Shown: one piece after another, positions 6,595 to 7,649 of the stretch
How positions within the stretch are numbered: the first letter of the stretch is position 1
Layout of the letters: each line of letters opens with the position of its first letter
Source: JAKEGK01 sp036507695
GTDB taxonomy: Bacteria; Pseudomonadota; Gammaproteobacteria; SZUA-152
Direction of reading: 5' to 3'
Assembly (NCBI GenBank): GCA_036507695.1
Contig: DATCIR010000215.1
Span: forward strand, 1-7,649
DNA length: 7,649 nt
Made by a program: the position numbers and the translations under genes
Notes under the pieces: generated by a model
The model's input: only the letters and a program-made list of their open reading frames with translations
Database searches by the model: none
Told to the model about the DNA's origin: nothing

Positions 6595-7251
6595 ATGACT
6601 GACAATGATCCCAAAGATACACAAGATAAAAACCGAGATGACAACCGAGATGACAACCGAGATGACAACAGTGACACCGATAAAACAGGGAAAGGCGGCT
6701 CCCAGACTTCGAAGTTCGACTCCGTCAAAGATTCCACCCGGGGTCTGTTCGAAGAAGCCGGACACCTTGGTGAAAGTTTGTTCGAAGATGTCAAAGAGGG
6801 TTTCGGAGCGATTAGCCACAAGATGGGCGATGTGGCCAGGTCAGCAGTCGGGACAATCTCTGAAACTGCGGGAGACGTTGCGCATAAACTTGAAGGATCC
6901 GAGACATATAAAAGCGCGGTCAATACGGTAGGCGAACTCGGGGAAAAAGCGCTGGGCGCCGTTAGCAAAGGCGCCGGGGCGTTGAAAGCCAAAGTCGCGG
7001 CGGTCAGGAAGAAAAAACCTGCCAAGAAGAGCGCTGCCAAGAAAGCTGCGGCTAAAAAGACCACCGCCAAAAAAGCGGCCAAGAAAAAGAAAAAAGCATC
7101 AGTGAAACCGAAAGCCAAGAAGAAAGCGGCCAAGAAAAAAACCGCCAAGGCTAAAACAGCGAAGAAAAAACCCGTAAAGAAGAAAGCCGCTAAGAAAAAA
7201 ACCGCGAAGGCAAAGGCAGGTAAAAAGAAGACTGCCAAAAAACGCCGTTAA
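6595..7251 (+). CDS. Histone H1-like protein with acidic N-terminus and Lys/Ala-rich tail
   Basis: The 218-residue protein has three clear parts. Residues 1-40 are Asp/Asn-rich and contain three perfect NRDD repeats. Residues about 41-135 look like amphipathic helix (FDSVKDSTRGLFEEAG, then alternating small, hydrophobic and charged residues) with no Cys or Trp. Residues about 136-218 are almost wholly Lys, Ala, Thr and Pro, in AAKK and TAKAK patterns as in histone H1 and bacterial H1-like tails (compare the AlgP and PhaF tails). The tail should bind DNA or another polyanion without sequence specificity. The middle resembles helical coat-type proteins such as phasins or LEA proteins, but I cannot assign a family. 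No signal peptide is present, so it is cytoplasmic. A weak GGG (6583-6585) precedes the ATG at a suitable distance. A hairpin follows the stop. A role in nucleoid compaction or granule-DNA attachment is inference. Confidence 0.85.
   Translation: MTDNDPKDTQDKNRDDNRDDNRDDNSDTDKTGKGGSQTSKFDSVKDSTRGLFEEAGHLGESLFEDVKEGFGAISHKMGDVARSAVGTISETAGDVAHKLEGSETYKSAVNTVGELGEKALGAVSKGAGALKAKVAAVRKKKPAKKSAAKKAAAKKTTAKKAAKKKKKASVKPKAKKKAAKKKTAKAKTAKKKPVKKKAAKKKTAKAKAGKKKTAKKRR
6631..6666 (+). repeat. Three perfect 12-base tandem repeats within coding sequence
   Basis: The unit AACCGAGATGAC occurs three times without mismatch (6631-6642, 6643-6654, 6655-6666), followed by a decayed partial copy starting AACAGTGAC. 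Each unit encodes Asn-Arg-Asp-Asp. Because the unit is a multiple of three, gain or loss of copies by slippage keeps the frame. Confidence 0.95.
7105..7224 (+). repeat. 60-base degenerate tandem duplication in the Lys-rich tail
   Basis: Residues 171-190 and 191-210 of the histone-like protein align without gaps at 15 of 20 positions, sharing the core KKKAAKKKTAKAK. At the DNA level the copies differ at many third positions (for example GCGGCC against GCCGCT for Ala-Ala), so the duplication is old or kept by selection on composition. Confidence 0.65.
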
Positions 7252-7292
7252 ATAATATTCACAACGATTAATTGATTATAATTTATGGTATT

Positions 7293-7319
7293 AAGCCGGA
7301 GCAAAAACTGCTCCGGCTT
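7293..7319 (+). terminator. Terminator-like hairpin after the histone-like gene
   Basis: AAGCCGGAGC (7293-7302) and GCTCCGGCTT (7310-7319) form a perfect 10-bp GC-rich stem with a 7-base loop, 41 bases after the stop codon. A long T-run is missing afterwards (CTTGCCGGCATTTC), so termination may be partial, or the stem may protect the 3' end of the mRNA. Confidence 0.6.
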
Positions 7320-7620
7320 GCCGGCATTTCCCGCGCTAAATTGTGATGGACTTCAAAAAACCTTCCTGACTGTGTCACCCTATGGTCATCCACGCCAGCT
7401 CGCTTATACCCGCGAAATCGGGTCAAGCGCAGCGTTGAAAGGGACGATATTGTGATAGGAGGTAACGACTAATCAATGCCTCTCCGCGGTAACACAGCCA
7501 AGCATTTTCACGTATTCCATTACACCGGGTGTGATCCGGCAAAACCCTTTTTTTGAGGTAACTACTCACCCCGTGTGCAGCATAGGTTAAAGCGGTGCCG
7601 GTGTTTCCTGCCGGGGGCGT
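7320..7620. other. Intergenic region after the histone-like gene, no gene recognised
   Basis: There is no credible reading frame in these 300 bases. A modest hairpin lies at 7411-7439 (CGCTT/AAGCG plus ACCC/GGGT with a small internal loop). An AGGAGG at 7457-7462 precedes an ATG at 7476 by 13 bases, but that frame is only 26 codons long. A T7 run sits at 7548-7554. Confidence 0.5.
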
Positions 7621-7642
7621 CTGCGGCCAGGGATGGCCGCAG
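7621..7642. repeat. Perfect 9-bp palindrome with GGGA loop, probable dispersed repeat
   Basis: CTGCGGCCA (7621-7629) and TGGCCGCAG (7634-7642) pair perfectly around GGGA, followed by TCGAGCC at the window edge. From memory, the CAGGGATGG core in a palindrome followed by TCGAGCC recurs between genes in many Gammaproteobacteria, often in tandem sets with changing stem sequence. The window ends before any further copy can be seen. Confidence 0.55.
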
Positions 7643-7649
7643 TCGAGCC

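Noticed and set aside
6631..6678. Regular short repeats considered as a CRISPR array
   Set aside because: The units are contiguous 12-mers without spacers, inside a coding frame.
6513..7238. Long minus-strand frame opposite the histone-like gene, rich in Phe, Ala and Leu
   Set aside because: It is the antisense image of Lys/Ala codons (AAG/AAA read as Leu/Phe). Its hydrophobic character is an artefact and it has no independent support.
7457..7556. AGGAGG followed by a 26-codon ATG frame
   Set aside because: The spacing of 13 bases is too long for a good start, the frame is very short and its product is unremarkable.

Overview
The window reads as a stretch of chromosome from a free-living Gram-negative bacterium, most likely a gammaproteobacterium. 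This rests on moderate GC, a DUF374-type acyltransferase, an exported PQQ-type sugar dehydrogenase, a histone H1-like Lys/Ala-rich protein, and intergenic repeats of a kind I associate with environmental Gammaproteobacteria. The assignment is inference from protein style, not from a marker gene.

Layout from left to right. (1) About 110 bases hold the C-terminal end of an unidentified plus-strand gene. (2) A minus-strand DUF374/LPLAT-like acyltransferase lies at 124-813. (3) A 377-base gap with no recognisable gene follows. (4) A tight two-gene plus-strand operon spans 1191-4480: a soluble cytochrome P450, overlapping by 4 bases (ATGA) a fatty-acyl-AMP ligase fused to a C-terminal acyl carrier domain. 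(5) A 220-base intergenic segment is almost filled by a long imperfect inverted repeat built from 8-base units. (6) A minus-strand, signal-peptide-bearing PQQ-dependent sugar dehydrogenase lies at 4700-5986, convergent with the operon. (7) About 600 bases of non-coding DNA contain one strong hairpin. (8) A plus-strand protein at 6595-7251 has an Asp/Asn-rich N-terminus, an amphipathic helical middle and a histone H1-like tail, and is followed by a terminator-like hairpin. (9) About 400 bases of non-coding DNA end in a perfect 9-bp hairpin that looks like a family of dispersed palindromic repeats.

The most interesting unit is the P450/FAAL-ACP pair. The ligase should adenylate a free fatty acid and load it onto its own carrier domain, and the P450 is well placed to oxidise the tethered chain. 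No condensation, ketosynthase, thioesterase, reductase or P450 redox partner is present in the window, so release and electron supply must come from elsewhere. The divergent DUF374 acyltransferase is a possible acceptor-side enzyme, but the sequence only shows proximity. The sugar dehydrogenase and the histone-like gene appear to be independent transcription units.
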